Of a stretch of DNA of 64,000 bases, positions 26,603-34,515 are shown in pieces. The notes under the pieces are model-generated. The model had not been told where the DNA came from, did no database searches, and saw nothing but the letters and a program-made list of their open reading frames with translations. The stretch is from Mycobacteriaceae bacterium. GTDB lineage: Bacteria > Actinomycetota > Actinomycetes > Mycobacteriales > Mycobacteriaceae. Both the position numbers and the translations under genes were made by a program. The first letter of the stretch is position 1, and every line of letters starts with the position of its first letter. The DNA lies in contig JAFARC010000081.1 of the NCBI GenBank assembly GCA_019245755.1, positions 1 to 64,000 on the forward strand. The letters run 5' to 3'.

Positions 26603-27821
26603 GGATGTTCCATCCGTCGGTCCACTGGGCGTGCGACAACCAGTGTGCCGCCCGTTCGGCCCGTTCACGCACGTTCGCTACGTTCTGCTGGTCATCGGGC
26701 GAGCCCTCGCCGAGGATGTTCACGTGGCCGATCTTGCGTCCGGGACGCTCGCCCTTTCCATATAAATGCACCCGCGCGTCGGGCATCCGCGCGAACAGGT
26801 GGTGCAAGCGTTCGTCGATCGAGATGGCGGGCGGCTGCGACGCACCCAACACGTTGGCCATCACCGTCAACGGCACCGTCGGCGCCGTCGCGCCCAGCGG
26901 ATAGTCCAGCACCGCACGCAGATGCTGCTCGAACTGGCTGGTGGTCGCGCCGTCCATGGTCCAGTGGCCAGAGTTGTGCGGACGCATCGCCAGCTCGTTG
27001 ACCAGCAGCCCGCCGTCACCGGTTTCGAACAACTCGACTGCCAGTACCCCCACCACACCCAGTTCGTCGGCGATGCGCAGCGCCAGCTGTTCGGCCTCGG
27101 TATCCACCTCTGGGGCCAGCGCGGGTGCGGGCGCGATCACCACCACGCAGACGCCGTCACGCTGGACGGTTTCCACCACCGGCCACGAGGCGCCCTGTCC
27201 GAACGGTGACCGCGCCGCCAGCGCCGACAGCTCACGGCGCATCTCGACGCGTTCCTCGACGAGCACCGACACCCCCGCGGCCAGCAACCGCTCGGCGACC
27301 CCCCGCGCCTCGGCGACGTCTTCGGTGAGGTAGACGCCGCGCCCGTCGTAGCCGCCCCGCACCGTCTTCACCACGATCGGACCGCCGATCCGCGACGCGA
27401 ACGCGTCCACGTCGCCGGGCCGCTCGACGGCGGCATACCGGGGCACGGGTGCGCCGAGGGCCCGGAGCCGGCGCCGCATCGCCAGCTTGTCCTGGGCGTG
27501 CACCAGGGCCTCCGGCGGCGGCGCGACCGTCGCGCCCTCGGCGACCAGCTTGTCCAGCAGCTCGGCGGGGACATGCTCGTGGTCGAACGTGACCACGGTG
27601 GCGCCGTCGGCGGCACGGCGCAGGTCGTCGAGGTTGTCGTGCGAACCGATCACCACGTCGGGGCTGACCTGCGCGGCCGGGTCGTCAGGGCGGTCGGCCA
27701 GCACACGAAGTGTCTGGCCCAGCGCGATCGCGGCCTGGTGCGTCATCCTGGCGAGCTGACCGCCGCCGATCATCGCCACGACGGGTGGTGCGGTCGACGA
27801 AGTGTTCGGCACGACTGTCAT
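26595..27821 (-). CDS. purK: N5-carboxyaminoimidazole ribonucleotide synthase
   Basis: 408-residue ATP-grasp enzyme that makes N5-CAIR from AIR, ATP and bicarbonate. Recognisable are GGGQLARM at the N-terminus, TFDHEHVP, QDKLAMRRRL, the ATP-grasp lysine region VVKTVRGGYDGRGV, and ELAMRPHNSGHWTMDG. ATG 27821 was chosen since the Rossmann-like strand begins soon after. The ribosome-binding site is weak. It is divergent from the GtrA-like gene 74 bp away. Corresponds to Rv3276c. Confidence 0.96.
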   Translation of the reverse strand: MTVVPNTSSTAPPVVAMIGGGQLARMTHQAAIALGQTLRVLADRPDDPAAQVSPDVVIGSHDNLDDLRRAADGATVVTFDHEHVPAELLDKLVAEGATVAPPPEALVHAQDKLAMRRRLRALGAPVPRYAAVERPGDVDAFASRIGGPIVVKTVRGGYDGRGVYLTEDVAEARGVAERLLAAGVSVLVEERVEMRRELSALAARSPFGQGASWPVVETVQRDGVCVVVIAPAPALAPEVDTEAEQLALRIADELGVVGVLAVELFETGDGGLLVNELAMRPHNSGHWTMDGATTSQFEQHLRAVLDYPLGATAPTVPLTVMANVLGASQPPAISIDERLHHLFARMPDARVHLYGKGERPGRKIGHVNILGEGSPDDQQNVANVRERAERAAHWLSHAQWTDGWNIHG

Positions 27822-27881
27822 CGTGTCACGGTTGAGCAAGTGATCGACGTCACCGGTTCGACGTCGCTGCGGTGCGTTACG

Positions 27882-27898
27882 TAGACTGCGCACTTGTG
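27882..27898 (+). promoter_or_regulatory. -10 element and leaderless GTG of the GtrA-like gene
   Basis: TAGACT at 27882-27887 fits the mycobacterial TAnnnT -10. A TTCGAC hexamer at 27857-27862 could serve as a weak -35 with a 19-bp spacer. The GTG start at 27896 lies 8 nt after the hexamer, where transcription should begin, so the mRNA is probably leaderless. Confidence 0.5.
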
Positions 27899-28555
27899 TC
27901 CTTCACCGACGCAACGATCAGGCGGCTGCCGCGCGTGGTCCGACCGCTGGCAGAGCAGCATCACGAACTGATCAAGTTCGCGATCGTCGGGGCTAGCACT
28001 TTCTTCATCGACTCGGCACTGTTCTACACACTCAAGCTGACGGTGCTGCAGCCCAAGCCTGTCACCGCGAAGATCATCGCCGGCATCGTTGCGGTCATCG
28101 CGTCGTACATCCTCAACCGCGAGTGGAGCTTCCGCGACCGGGGCGGCCGCGAACGTCACCATGAAGCGCTGCTGTTCTTCGCGTTCAGCGGGGTCGGGGT
28201 GCTGTTGAGCATGGCACCGCTGTGGTTCTCCAGCTACGTGCTCGGGCTGCGGGTGCCGCAGGTGTCGCTGACCGTCGAGAACATCGCCGACTTCGTCTCG
28301 GCCTACATCATGGGCAACCTTTTGCAGATGGCGTTCCGGTTCTGGGCGTTCCGGCGATGGGTCTTCCCCGACGAGTGCGGCCGCAGCCCGGACAAGGTGC
28401 TCGAGTCGGCGCTGACGGACGGCGGTATCGCCGAGGCCATCGAGGAGGGCCTGGAAAGCGGCAAGGTCACACTGTTCCGTCGCCGTCAGGGGCGGCGCCC
28501 GCCGGAGGATCGGCTGTCGGAGTCGTCGCCGCCGAGGGTGTCGAAGACCTCGTGA
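27896..28555 (+). CDS. GtrA-like membrane protein (Rv3277-like)
   Basis: 219-residue protein with four membrane helices of the GtrA/DPMS-like family (FAIVGASTFFIDSALFYTLK; IIAGIVAVIASYILNREWSFR). In other systems such proteins move or present polyprenyl-phosphate sugars for surface glycosylation; here the partner is not identified. The C-terminal tail of about 50 residues is hydrophilic. The GTG at 27896 matches Rv3277. The last 70 nt overlap the 3' end of the convergent PH-domain gene. Confidence 0.88.
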   Translation: MSFTDATIRRLPRVVRPLAEQHHELIKFAIVGASTFFIDSALFYTLKLTVLQPKPVTAKIIAGIVAVIASYILNREWSFRDRGGRERHHEALLFFAFSGVGVLLSMAPLWFSSYVLGLRVPQVSLTVENIADFVSAYIMGNLLQMAFRFWAFRRWVFPDECGRSPDKVLESALTDGGIAEAIEEGLESGKVTLFRRRQGRRPPEDRLSESSPPRVSKTS

Positions 28556-29028
28556 TAGAGCAGCGAGTGCACCTGTTGCACACGTGGAATGTCGTAATAC
28601 TCCAACGGATCCTGTGACGCGGATCCAACGAGGAGCGTCCCGGTGCGCAGCATCCTGTCGAGCAGGCCGTGGCGAAACTCGACGCTGTGGATGCGGGCCA
28701 GCGGGATGTCGATGCCGGCGCGGGTCAGCAGCCCGCGGCGATACATGACCCGCCGGTCGGTGACCACGAAATGTGTGGTGAGCCAACTCACGTAGGGCCA
28801 CAACGTGAGCCACCCGACGACGATGAGCCAGATTGCGCCGATCACGCCGTACAGGACGTTCTTGGCGGTCTGCTCCCAGGTGGTCTGGGCGACGACGCCC
28901 AGGGCGAACGCGGCCAGGGCGGTGGTGACGATCAGGGTCAGCACCGGGGACGCCAAGCGCTTCCAGTGCGGGTGGCGATGCAGCACGACGTGCTCGTCTT
29001 CGGCGAGAACGTTGTCGGGGTAGCCCAC
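28486..29028 (-). CDS. Membrane protein with bacterial PH domain (Rv3278c-like)
   Basis: 180-residue protein: a short cytoplasmic start (MGYPDNVLAEDEHVVLHRHPHW), two membrane helices (about 27-50 and 58-80), then a bacterial pleckstrin-homology domain (HFVVTDRRVMYRRGLLTRAGIDIPLARI). Function unknown; the family may sense membrane lipids. The GTG start at 29028 lies 10 bp downstream of birA on the same strand. The 70-nt 3' overlap with the GtrA-like gene could make an antisense pair. It corresponds to Rv3278c. Confidence 0.85.
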   Translation of the reverse strand: MGYPDNVLAEDEHVVLHRHPHWKRLASPVLTLIVTTALAAFALGVVAQTTWEQTAKNVLYGVIGAIWLIVVGWLTLWPYVSWLTTHFVVTDRRVMYRRGLLTRAGIDIPLARIHSVEFRHGLLDRMLRTGTLLVGSASQDPLEYYDIPRVQQVHSLLYHEVFDTLGGDDSDSRSSGGRRP

Positions 29029-29037
29029 GATGCGACC

Positions 29038-29832
29038 TTACGGGGTTGGTCTCAGGTGGACGACATCTCCGGCGGAGAGGGCGACGGTCCGGCCGTCGTT
29101 GGTGTCGATGCGGAGCCGGCCCTGCTCGTCGACTCCCTGGGCGTCACCGGTGATTTCTTGGTTCCCCGGCAGGATGGCGCGCACCTGGTTGCCGACGGTG
29201 AGGCTGTGGTTGCGGTAATCGGTGGGCAGCCGCGGGTCGGCGCTTCGCCACTGGGTGACCCGGTGCCCAAGGTGGTGGAGCAGGCTGCTGGTCAGCAGGG
29301 TGCGGTCGGGGTGGTCGACGCCGAGCTCGAGCAGTGAGGTGGCCGCCGGGTCACCTGCTTGGGCGGGGGTGAGCGTGACGTTGAGGCCGATCCCCACGAC
29401 GATGGCTTGCCGGCGGCCCACCTCGGCGAGGATGCCGGCCAGCTTGCGGTCGCCGACCAGCACGTCGTTGGGCCACTTCAGGCCGGCCTCGAGGCCGGTT
29501 ACGGCCGCGATTGCGTCTATCACCGCCAGGCCGGCGGCCAACGGCAACCAGCCCCACCGGGCGGCGGGGACGCCGCCGGTGGCGACGCCGACGGACATCG
29601 CGACCTGGGCACACGGGGCGGTGTACCAGGTGCGGGTCAAGCGGCCCTTGCCGGCGGTCTGGTGCTCGGCGATCAGCACCGCGCCGGCGATGTCCTGCCC
29701 CGATTGGGCTCGCGCGATCAGGTCAGCGTTGGTGGAGCCGGTCACTTCGACGACCTCGAGGCGACGCCAGGGCGGGGCAAGGTCGTTTGTCAGCGACGTC
29801 GCGTCCAACGGGCGGCGCGGATCGGTAGTCAT
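29038..29832 (-). CDS. birA: Biotin-protein ligase
   Basis: 264-residue ligase that attaches biotin to the carboxylase subunit AccA3 encoded 20 kb away. It has the biotinoyl-AMP loop (TAGKGRLTRTW, the GRGRxGR-like motif), KWPNDVLVGDRKLAGIL and GIGLNV. There is no N-terminal HTH, so it is a group I, non-regulatory BirA. ATG 29832 is chosen for the conserved start. Corresponds to Rv3279c. In M. tuberculosis accD5 follows directly; here about 15 kb of other genes intervene. Confidence 0.95.
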   Translation of the reverse strand: MTTDPRRPLDATSLTNDLAPPWRRLEVVEVTGSTNADLIARAQSGQDIAGAVLIAEHQTAGKGRLTRTWYTAPCAQVAMSVGVATGGVPAARWGWLPLAAGLAVIDAIAAVTGLEAGLKWPNDVLVGDRKLAGILAEVGRRQAIVVGIGLNVTLTPAQAGDPAATSLLELGVDHPDRTLLTSSLLHHLGHRVTQWRSADPRLPTDYRNHSLTVGNQVRAILPGNQEITGDAQGVDEQGRLRIDTNDGRTVALSAGDVVHLRPTP

Positions 29833-29923
29833 GCGCCGAACCCTAGCGCGCAAGCCCAACCGGACGTCGCGTCCTGTCGTGCAGTGATTGCAAGCGGCAA
29901 CAAAGCATTGATCACAACGGCGC

Positions 29924-29938
29924 TAGTATCGTGCTGTG
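29924..29938 (+). promoter_or_regulatory. -10 element and leaderless GTG of the GH6 gene
   Basis: TAGTAT at 29924-29929 fits TAnnnT and lies 6 nt before the GTG at 29936, so transcription should start at or next to the start codon. No clear -35 is seen. The surrounding 103 bp between birA and this gene contains nothing else obvious. Confidence 0.5.
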
Positions 29939-30979
29939 CGAATCGATGACTGGTCGCAGCTGTGGCGACGAGCCGTCGTCACCGTTACGGTGCCGTTCAT
30001 CGCTGTCATCGCAGGATCCATTACCGCTGAAGTGGTGCCCTCGTTGCAGCCGCGCACCCCCGTGGCCAACACGTGGATCACATTATTGTCCAGCGACGGC
30101 AATCCGTTGTCGGCCAGACAATTCTATGTCGATCCAGCGACTACCGCAGCGGCTGCCGCTGCCCAGACGACCCCGCCATCCCGAGAACTAGAGGTGATCG
30201 CCCAGACACCGCAAGTCAATTGGCTGAGCGAATCGATACCCATCGACAAGATCGCCGGGTACGTGAATCGTTACGTGACAGCGGCCGAAGCGGCGAACAA
30301 GATGCCGCTGCTGGCGATTTACGCGATCCCGGGACGTGATTGCGGCGGCTTCACGGCCGGCGGCTTCGGCACGGGTGCGCAGTATCGCGAGTGGATCGAT
30401 CAGCTGGCAGCCGGCCTCGGGACGGCTCCGGCAGGAATCATCGTCGAGCCTGACGCGCTGACATCGATGGATTGCTTACCGGATGCCCAGCAAGAGGAGC
30501 GCCAGCAGCTGCTCCACGACGCGGTCGCACGGTTGACACAGAACCCAAACGCCGCCGTCTACATCGACGGAGGACACTCCCGCTGGCTCAGCGCACAAGA
30601 ATTGGCGCGGCGACTCTGGGCGGTCGGGGTGGACCGGGCGCGTGGATTTAGTTTGAACACTTCGAATTTCTTCACCACGTCAGAGGAAATCGCCTACGGG
30701 GAGCAGGTCTCGAGCTTGACCAAAGGGGCGCATTACGTGATCGACACCTCCCGCAACGGGGCCGGACCCGCCCCGGACGGGCCACTGAACTGGTGTAATC
30801 CCCCTGGGCGGGCGCTCGGCGCATTACCGACCACCGTCACCGCCGGCCCGCATGCCGACGCGTACCTGTGGATCAAGCACCCCGGTGAGTCCGATGGCTC
30901 GTGTGACCGTGGAGACCCGGCTACGGGAATCTTCATGGTGCCGTATGCGGTGGAACTGGTGCGTAACGCCAAGTTGTGA
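29936..30979 (+). CDS. Glycoside hydrolase family 6 (cellulase-like), membrane-anchored or secreted
   Basis: 347 residues. The N-terminal hydrophobic segment (about 13-34) acts as a signal or anchor. The GH6 fold marks are all present: YAIPGRDCGGFTAGGF, the catalytic-acid region IIVEPDAL, WCNPPGRALG and WIKHPGESDGSC. The family cleaves beta-1,4-glucan by inversion, and mycobacterial members such as CelA1 act on cellulose. Here it ends 4 bp from the convergent GT4 gene at the edge of the polysaccharide island. It may trim a glucan made by the island or act on environmental cellulose. Confidence 0.88.
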   Translation: MRIDDWSQLWRRAVVTVTVPFIAVIAGSITAEVVPSLQPRTPVANTWITLLSSDGNPLSARQFYVDPATTAAAAAAQTTPPSRELEVIAQTPQVNWLSESIPIDKIAGYVNRYVTAAEAANKMPLLAIYAIPGRDCGGFTAGGFGTGAQYREWIDQLAAGLGTAPAGIIVEPDALTSMDCLPDAQQEERQQLLHDAVARLTQNPNAAVYIDGGHSRWLSAQELARRLWAVGVDRARGFSLNTSNFFTTSEEIAYGEQVSSLTKGAHYVIDTSRNGAGPAPDGPLNWCNPPGRALGALPTTVTAGPHADAYLWIKHPGESDGSCDRGDPATGIFMVPYAVELVRNAKL

Positions 30980-30983
30980 CGAG

Positions 30984-32228
30984 TCAGACCGCCACCGCGG
31001 GGACGAGCGCCCTTTCGTATGCCGTCACCACCTGCGGCACAACGGCCGAAGCGGTGTATCTCTGGGCGCGTTGCAATCCGGCGAGCCCGTAGTCCCATTG
31101 CAGCCAGGGATCGCCGACGATCGTATCAAGCGCTTCGGCCAAGGCGCCCGGGTCATGTGCATCGACGACGATTCCGGTCCGATCATCGACGATGACCTGG
31201 GGCAGTGCACCCACCCGCGTGACGACGATCGGGGTGCCCGCCGCCATGGCCTCAATCGCGGCTAACCCGAGCGGCTCCTGCCATCGCGAGGGCGCCGCGG
31301 CGACCGTGGCAGCGGCCAGACATGCCATGATCTGGCGGTGGGACAGATCGGTGCGAACGATGACGGGCCGATCCGGCGCTGCGCGGGTTCGCGGGACAGC
31401 GGAGCGCGGGGGCCCCAGCAGCACGAGTGGAATCGCCGCACGCATCCGCCGGTGCGCTTCCAACAACAGCCCAACACCTTTGTGCTCACTCAAGACACCG
31501 ACGAAGGTGATGAAGTTTCCGGGCGGGAGAAAGCTCGGACGCGGCGTTACCCGGGCCTCCTCGAACACGGCGTCGTCAATGAACGACGGTACCTCACAGA
31601 TCTTCTCGCTCGGGACTCCGGCCAGGCTGCTGGAGGCGACCGCCGAGCTGATCGGCAGGAACATCGAAACTCTGCCGAGTCGCCGCCGGCTCTCCCATAG
31701 ACCCAGGGCGAGCGCGGTTCCCTTCATCGTGCCGTAGCCGTGTCCGGCACACCCGATGCAGCGTCCCAGCGCCGGCCCGGCGCAGGCCTCGTCGAGTGAG
31801 TCGTACGGGATCAACGTCTTTTTGGGACAGACGAGTCCATAGTCGTGCAACGTGGCCACCAGCGCGGTCCTCGGCGGCAGTCGCAGTGACAGGCACGAGT
31901 TCAGGATCCAGCCGTGGGCATGGACAACGTCGGGTTGCAGTTCGTTGACGAGTTCCTGTAGCCGGGCGATCAGCTGCGGATCCGGACACGTCGGATGAAA
32001 CAGGTGTGCGGGGTCGGTCGCAAACCGGCGCAGGTGACGGGTGTAGCCATCGAGCCGACGTATGTCTACACCGCAATGCTGTTCGCGCCGCGGCGCGTCG
32101 GGACGGCTCAATGTGGCGACGGTAGTGGGAATCCCGCGGAGCACAAGCTCTCTGGAGAGTGACTCCACGACCCGCTCCAAACCGCCGATCGCCGGACGGT
32201 AGCCGTCGCTGACCTGAAGCACCTTCAT
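30984..32228 (-). CDS. GT4-family glycosyltransferase
   Basis: 414-residue GT-B fold enzyme. N-terminus VSDGYRPAIGGLERVVESL is the acceptor-domain glycine loop. A cysteine-rich segment lies near residue 140 (CAGPALGRCIGCAG). The donor-site E-x7-E region is PLGLAAIEAMAAGTPIV. ATG 32228 has AAGGAG 9 nt upstream and overlaps the flippase stop (ATGA). It is the last gene of the minus-strand island operon. The sugar donor is not predictable. The neighbouring flippase suggests it acts on a lipid-linked intermediate in the cytoplasm. Confidence 0.88.
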   Translation of the reverse strand: MKVLQVSDGYRPAIGGLERVVESLSRELVLRGIPTTVATLSRPDAPRREQHCGVDIRRLDGYTRHLRRFATDPAHLFHPTCPDPQLIARLQELVNELQPDVVHAHGWILNSCLSLRLPPRTALVATLHDYGLVCPKKTLIPYDSLDEACAGPALGRCIGCAGHGYGTMKGTALALGLWESRRRLGRVSMFLPISSAVASSSLAGVPSEKICEVPSFIDDAVFEEARVTPRPSFLPPGNFITFVGVLSEHKGVGLLLEAHRRMRAAIPLVLLGPPRSAVPRTRAAPDRPVIVRTDLSHRQIMACLAAATVAAAPSRWQEPLGLAAIEAMAAGTPIVVTRVGALPQVIVDDRTGIVVDAHDPGALAEALDTIVGDPWLQWDYGLAGLQRAQRYTASAVVPQVVTAYERALVPAVAV

Positions 32229-33589
32229 CGGTCCACTCCTTCCACCACAGCAGGCAGTACGTCGGCTGCGACTGCTTGCGGCACGTCGGCAACGGCAGCT
32301 TTTGCGCCCCCCACGATGCGGCGCCAGTTTGCGATCACCCACATCGCACCTACGGTCTGACTCAACAGCCAGCAGACGCCGGCACCGATTATTCCGGTGC
32401 TGGGCAGCACGATCCACGCCGACACAACGCATCCCACGAGCATGCTGGCGTTCAACAGCAGGGCCATGTGCATGCGGTTGGTCACCCGAAGCACCGCGAC
32501 GGCGATGTTGGTCACCGCGTCCGGTAACGCCGATACCGTCAGCAACAGCAGCAGCGCGAATCCGTGTGTAACGTAGTCGCGGCCAAAAAGGCCCAGGACA
32601 AGCCTGCCGCCGGCCAGATAGGCCAACATCGGCACGACAAGCAGTCCGCCGACGATCAACAGACACCGCCGTACCAGTGCACGCATCTGAACCGGGTTCG
32701 CCGCGCCCTCGACGAACAATGCGGCCGACACCGCCGGACTGATCATGAAGAACACCGAGCCGAGCATCCAGGTGATGTAGAAGTAGGCGTTCGCCGTCGC
32801 CGACAACCGCGCATACACGACAACCGGCAAGACGTAACCGGCCAGCATCGCGGTGACCGTAATGAGGTGCTGACCGACCAGCGAAGAGGCCATTTCCCGC
32901 AGATGCCGCGGCAAATGCTCAAAGCTGGGTTTCAGGGAGTGGCCCGCCCTGGACCGAAATGTCGCCAGCACCCACAGCAGGGACAGACCCGCGGCCGCGG
33001 TCCAGGCGAGCAAAATCGAATCCTGGCCGGCCAGGGTCGATACGGGGACGAGGATCAACGGAATACGCAACCCGCACAGGAGCATGTTCCTGACCAGCAT
33101 CATGGCGCCCCGGTGCTCGGAAACAGCGACGTAGTCGATGACGATTCCAGCGGCGAACAACACACAGGCCGCACAAAAGAGGAATGCGCCCAGGGGATGG
33201 CCGAGCTGAGGCAACGTGGAAAGCCCCACCCCGAGGACGCCCACGACGATCAGTGAGCCGACTGCGGCGGCCAATACCGAGACGAAAAATCCCGTCGTGA
33301 CGCGCTGGCGCCACTCCCGTGCCGTCGTGCAGCGCGGTACCCACTGAACCATTGCGGCGGCGCCGCCCACGCTGGCGATCGTCACAGTGGCCTGGATCGC
33401 GCTCGTGGTCGCCGCCGCCGTCCCGCTGACGGCGCGGTCGAAAGTTCTGGCGACGATCATCCAGAACGCGTATCCCAGAACCGAAGTCACAACGGTGCTG
33501 GACATGATCGCGACGCTGTTGCGCATCATCGGGTCGTTGATCACCCGGCGGACGATACCCACAGCTGCTGTCGACTCCGGCTGTTTCAT
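32225..33589 (-). CDS. Oligosaccharide flippase, MATE/MOP superfamily (Wzx-like)
   Basis: 454-residue polytopic membrane protein with about 12-14 helices and the start IMSSTVVTSVLGYAFWMIVART, typical of polysaccharide flippases that move lipid-linked repeats across the inner membrane. No soluble domain. It overlaps both neighbours by 4 nt (ATGA). The pairing with GTs implies export of a glycan built on a polyprenyl carrier. A Wzy polymerase is not obvious in the island, unless the 651-residue membrane protein acts that way. Confidence 0.88.
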   Translation of the reverse strand: MKQPESTAAVGIVRRVINDPMMRNSVAIMSSTVVTSVLGYAFWMIVARTFDRAVSGTAAATTSAIQATVTIASVGGAAAMVQWVPRCTTAREWRQRVTTGFFVSVLAAAVGSLIVVGVLGVGLSTLPQLGHPLGAFLFCAACVLFAAGIVIDYVAVSEHRGAMMLVRNMLLCGLRIPLILVPVSTLAGQDSILLAWTAAAGLSLLWVLATFRSRAGHSLKPSFEHLPRHLREMASSLVGQHLITVTAMLAGYVLPVVVYARLSATANAYFYITWMLGSVFFMISPAVSAALFVEGAANPVQMRALVRRCLLIVGGLLVVPMLAYLAGGRLVLGLFGRDYVTHGFALLLLLTVSALPDAVTNIAVAVLRVTNRMHMALLLNASMLVGCVVSAWIVLPSTGIIGAGVCWLLSQTVGAMWVIANWRRIVGGAKAAVADVPQAVAADVLPAVVEGVDR

Positions 33590-34515
33590 TCTGCGACCTC
33601 CACTGACGTAGTGAGAAAACCTGGATCCGGCAGCGGCACACCGTCACCGGAAACCGGATGCACGGTCAGCAGCACCGAATGTCGACCGGCTGCCCGGGGT
33701 GCCGGGAACGTGACCGCGCCGACCATGGCGCCGGTCGCGCCGGAAATGTCGGGGGGCGTGACCGTGCCCAGGTCGACGGCGACGTCTTCGACGGGTGAGC
33801 CGTCGACCCGCACCTCGACACTGGTCAGGCGCGGCGAGAACTCATATCCGACGCCGCGTATGACCCAGTCGATGCGGACCGGGTCCGCCGGCGCGACGAC
33901 ATCGCGGTCCGCCGAAAACGGCTTGGAGTCGAGGAAATTCAGCGACGTGTAGCGGTTCTGCTCGGGGGGCTGCAGCGCGTTGGCGACGGCGAAGGCCGCC
34001 GCCAGCGCGGCCGCGCAGCAGGTGAGGGCCGCAACGGTTCGCAGCGTGGCCGGACGGATCAACGGTAGCGCTGCCGAATGTTTTTGCCCGGGTGCTTTTC
34101 TCCCGAGTCGCTGACACCGCGCCGCGATCAACAATACGAGGCCGGCCGCGCCGACGCTGATCGCCACGCTTGCGCCGCTGATGCGCACCCTGGCGGTGTT
34201 CAGTGCCAGGGTTACGAACAGGCTTAGCAATATGCCCAAAAGCACTGCCAGCGTGGCGCGGACAGCAGGATCGCTACCGCGGTCGAACGGCTCGCCGTCT
34301 CGCTGCGGCCGCCGGCTGCGGCCCAACATGAGCCGCACCAGCGCGACGCCCGGGATCCCCACCAGCACGGCCACGCACGCCAGCCGCAGTGCCACCGGCA
34401 CGCCGGCGACCACAAGCGCCGTTGCGAGGATCAGGGTCAGGGCAACGAGGCACGCTGTTGCCACCCCGGCCGATCTCGGACCGCTGGGCGGAGCGGGTCG
34501 TTGGCCGGCGCTCAC
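33586..34515 (-). CDS. Membrane protein with C-terminal extracytoplasmic domain, DUF1616-like
   Basis: 309 residues: two hydrophobic segments near the N-terminus, two more near residues 95-140, one near 190, then an extracytoplasmic beta-rich domain of about 110 residues containing NRYTSLNFLDSKPFSADRD. It resembles DUF1616-type proteins that accompany archaeal and actinobacterial surface glycan genes, but that assignment is from memory and weak. It overlaps the large GT-C-like gene by GTGA and the flippase by ATGA, so it is part of the same complex or pathway. Function unknown. Confidence 0.65.
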   Translation of the reverse strand: MSAGQRPAPPSGPRSAGVATACLVALTLILATALVVAGVPVALRLACVAVLVGIPGVALVRLMLGRSRRPQRDGEPFDRGSDPAVRATLAVLLGILLSLFVTLALNTARVRISGASVAISVGAAGLVLLIAARCQRLGRKAPGQKHSAALPLIRPATLRTVAALTCCAAALAAAFAVANALQPPEQNRYTSLNFLDSKPFSADRDVVAPADPVRIDWVIRGVGYEFSPRLTSVEVRVDGSPVEDVAVDLGTVTPPDISGATGAMVGAVTFPAPRAAGRHSVLLTVHPVSGDGVPLPDPGFLTTSVEVAE

